Below are positions 56,191 through 57,891 of a stretch of DNA of 57,891 nucleotides, piece after piece. The notes under the pieces are model-generated. The model saw only the letters and a list, made by a program, of their open reading frames with translations, was not told where the DNA came from and made no database searches. The stretch is from Pseudoalteromonas rubra. GTDB lineage: Bacteria; Pseudomonadota; Gammaproteobacteria; Enterobacterales; Alteromonadaceae. The stretch spans positions 1-57,891 of the forward strand of contig NZ_PNCJ01000003.1 of NCBI RefSeq assembly GCF_005887115.1. The letters are read 5' to 3'. Each line of letters starts with the position of its first letter. Position 1 is the stretch's first letter. The position numbers and the translations under genes are program-made.

Positions 56191-56994
56191 GTGCCACATA
56201 TTCTTGTCTTTGATTCTGGTATTGGCGGAACCAGTGTACTTACGCACATTAGTAACGCTTTGCCTCATGCCGACTACAGTTATGTGATGGATAATCAGTT
56301 GCTGCCTTATGGCTTGCAGTCCCAGCAGACGATCCAGCAGCGTTTGGCTGCGCTCATCAAGTGGATTGACCGTGAGCAGCGTCCCGTCGATATTATCGTG
56401 ATTGCATGCAATACCGCTTCAACCTATGCGTTGGGAGCAACTCGCCAATTAACCTCTATTCCGATTGTCGGAGTAGTCCCTGCGATTAAGCCCGCGGCAT
56501 CAGCCAGTCGCGCAAAGCACATTGGTTTACTGGCGACACCAGCAACCTCTCGGAATATCTATACGCAGCAGTTGATCCAGCAATTTGCCAATGAATGCCG
56601 GGTTGATCTTTATCAGTCGACTAAGTTGGTTGAACTGGCTGAGCAGTTTTACTGGTCCGGTAACCTTGATCGTAAACAGCTTGTCGCTGAGATCAACCAG
56701 CTTAACTTCTCACCTGAGTTAGATCATCTGGTACTAGGCTGCACGCACTTCCCCATCATTGAGAAACCCCTGAGCGAGTCTATTCCGGAGTCGATAACTC
56801 TGATTGATTCAGGTACAGCGATTGCGAGGCGGGTGTATACATTACTTGCAAAAGATAGTGCTGTTGAGGAAGATGAAGTTCAGGCTGAGTGTTTAAGAAT
56901 AAAGCATGGCACAATGAACTGGTATGCAACAGCACAACAAGCACGCCTGGTTGGGCGGCCTGAAATCAAACTGATCAATCTTGATCAGGAATAA
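56191..56994 (+). CDS. murI: Glutamate racemase
   Basis: MurI makes D-glutamate for peptidoglycan. The 267-residue product has D8 in VFDSGIGG, the catalytic cysteines C73 (IACNTAST) and C184 (LGCTHFP), and the family's length. It starts with GTG at 56191, six bases after AGGAG; the ATG two bases earlier is out of frame. In many gammaproteobacteria murI sits just upstream of an rRNA operon, and here an rRNA promoter follows about 800 bp downstream. Confidence 0.95.
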   Translation: MPHILVFDSGIGGTSVLTHISNALPHADYSYVMDNQLLPYGLQSQQTIQQRLAALIKWIDREQRPVDIIVIACNTASTYALGATRQLTSIPIVGVVPAIKPAASASRAKHIGLLATPATSRNIYTQQLIQQFANECRVDLYQSTKLVELAEQFYWSGNLDRKQLVAEINQLNFSPELDHLVLGCTHFPIIEKPLSESIPESITLIDSGTAIARRVYTLLAKDSAVEEDEVQAECLRIKHGTMNWYATAQQARLVGRPEIKLINLDQE

Positions 56995-57061
56995 TTGAAG
57001 AGTTGGTTGGAGGGTGCATTTCAGCATGCTCAAATTCAGGAGCAGCAAAAAATGTGGCAAT

Positions 57062-57100
57062 AAAAAAGGGGTAGTAACCTGACTGGTACTACCCCCTGTT
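57062..57100 (-). terminator. Terminator for the RRM gene
   Basis: GGGGTAGTA (57068-57076) pairs with TACTACCCC (57087-57095), and two more pairs form after a one-base bulge. On the minus strand a T6 run follows. It may also slow plus-strand transcripts from murI. Confidence 0.75.
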
Positions 57101-57133
57101 AGTGTGTACAACGAGCTGTTATAAAATTAAAGA

Positions 57134-57607
57134 TCAGTCTTGATCGTTATTAGTCAGCGATTCTTGTTTTTGTTTCGCTTCTCTGACTTTTAACGTGCGT
57201 TGCTGAAACTCAGATTCATTGAGCTCGTTGATGGCCCTTAGTGCATCGGGCTGTGGCATTTCAACAAATCCGAACCCGCGGCGTTTACCTGTATTCTTAT
57301 CTTTAAGCAAACGAACCGAAAAAACTTGTCCTTTTTCTTCAAACAAATCTCTGACGACCTGTTCATTTGCTCTGTAAGGTAAATTACCGACATACAGTGT
57401 GGTTGTTTCTACTGTTCCGCTGACGTCACTGCCCGTATTTCCTGTTGAGGAAGCGAAAGCTGATGCTACGCCTCCGATGATGATACCTAGCGCCAACAAT
57501 AAGGCGGGATCAATTTGACTGTTTAATAGTACAAAATGGCCAAGCGCATAACTCAATATTGCCAGGAGAAGTACAGTAAACAGTGTCTTACGATCGAGAA
57601 TATTCAT
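57134..57607 (-). CDS. Membrane-anchored RNA recognition motif protein
   Basis: The 157-residue product has two hydrophobic segments (about 9-28 and 35-52) followed by one RRM domain. RNP2 is LYVGNL (71-76) and RNP1 is KRRGFGFVEM (108-117), so RNA-binding aromatics Y72, F112 and F114 are present. A polar tail of about 14 residues ends it. The helices should hold the domain at the inner membrane, facing the cytoplasm if they form a hairpin. Bacterial RRM proteins are few; a cold-shock or RNA-localisation role is speculation. Confidence 0.85.
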   Translation of the reverse strand: MNILDRKTLFTVLLLAILSYALGHFVLLNSQIDPALLLALGIIIGGVASAFASSTGNTGSDVSGTVETTTLYVGNLPYRANEQVVRDLFEEKGQVFSVRLLKDKNTGKRRGFGFVEMPQPDALRAINELNESEFQQRTLKVREAKQKQESLTNNDQD

Positions 57608-57800
57608 AAGGATCTACCAAAAAACGTTGAATACACATTAATTTAACAAGAAAGGTTGCTATATTAACGACTTAATCAAATATCGCAATAATTAAATATA
57701 GAACCTGTTGAAAAGATTGCACCTTCTTGATGGATTTACCGTCAGTATTGAGGGTTTAAAGATAAATGATCAAAAAGATCCAAAAAAATGAAAAAAGGGG

Positions 57801-57836
57801 TTGCATCGTTTTTCGATTTCCCTATAATGCGCATCC
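57801..57836 (+). promoter_or_regulatory. rRNA-type promoter
   Basis: TTGCAT (57801-57806) and TATAAT (57823-57828) are 16 bp apart, followed by the GC-rich discriminator GCGC and CATCCACCGACACGG, as in the E. coli rrn P1 start region. A-rich tracts at 57770-57796 could act as an UP element. Transcription should start near 57834-57836. Confidence 0.85.
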
Positions 57837-57891
57837 ACCGACACGGGGCACAACGCTGAAAAGCAACGAATCAACGAGTTGGGAGTCAAAT
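57836..57891 (+). other. Start of rRNA operon leader, cut by window edge
   Basis: The last ~55 bases carry CACGGGGCACAACGCTG and read on without an open frame. Because the promoter is of rRNA type, the 16S gene is expected beyond the window; this cannot be confirmed here. Confidence 0.6.

Noticed and set aside
1..57891. CRISPR arrays, tRNA genes, prophage or integron signs
   Set aside because: No regularly spaced short repeats, no tRNA-like clover leaf, and no integrase, transposase or phage structural gene was seen; the only repeats are those listed.

Overview
The window looks like chromosome of a marine gammaproteobacterium of the order Alteromonadales, most likely Pseudoalteromonas. This is inferred from protein resemblance (LexA, GreB, NfuA, OmpR/EnvZ, T2SS), from gene order (tex-greB-ompR-envZ near pckA-hslO-hslR-gspC..N; srkA-dsbA; comF/bioH) and from a middling GC content; no database search was possible. 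It appears to lie between two rRNA operons: base 1 starts inside the right arm of a terminator, and the last 90 bases are a strong rRNA-type promoter and leader reading out of the window. No rRNA or tRNA gene is inside.

Layout. 1-1200: non-coding, with about 2.3 tandem copies of a ~300-bp hairpin-rich repeat and a MITE-like element. 1205-1857: lexA with a double LexA operator. 2157-10320: aa3-type cytochrome c oxidase and its assembly genes (coxB, ctaD, ctaG, coxC, a DUF2909-like gene on the other strand, SURF1, a SCO-like anchored protein, ctaA, cyoE, SCO). 10442-19046: a complete chemosensory operon (STAS, CheY, CheA, CheW, PAS-rich receptor, CheR, CheD, CheB) ordered like Vibrio cholerae cluster III. 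19024-22256: a polysaccharide deacetylase, a MATE exporter, a small membrane protein and nfuA. 22412-26412: an M14 peptidase, comF and bioH. 26516-27726: a two-gene module of a miniature flagellar-rod-like protein and an HExxH protein. 27802-33674: tex, greB, ompR-envZ and an unknown gene. 33772-36837: pckA, hslO, hslR. 37079-48477: type II secretion operon gspC to gspN, then a UPF0149 gene and two small coupled genes. 49855-53660: ccoG, srkA and two tandem dsbA genes. 53722-57607: trmA, a DUF5610-like gene, murI and a membrane-anchored RRM protein.

How the genes work together. The cox block supplies the oxidase subunits, heme A synthesis (CyoE then CtaA) and copper delivery (CtaG, SCO, perhaps the SCO-like protein). 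The che block is self-contained: receptor, kinase, adaptor, adaptation enzymes (CheR, CheB, CheD) and a free receiver, with no flagellar genes nearby. The gsp block encodes the secretion machine except the prepilin peptidase GspO, which must be elsewhere; the two DsbA oxidases would help fold periplasmic and secreted proteins.

Most of the window is core chromosome. The points best worth a second look are the mini-rod/HExxH module, the paired LacI-type operators upstream of pckA, the SCO-like CxxxC protein in the cox operon, the run of three palindromes between trmA and the DUF5610-like gene, the head-to-head overlap of deacetylase and MATE genes, and the repeats beside the presumed rRNA operon.
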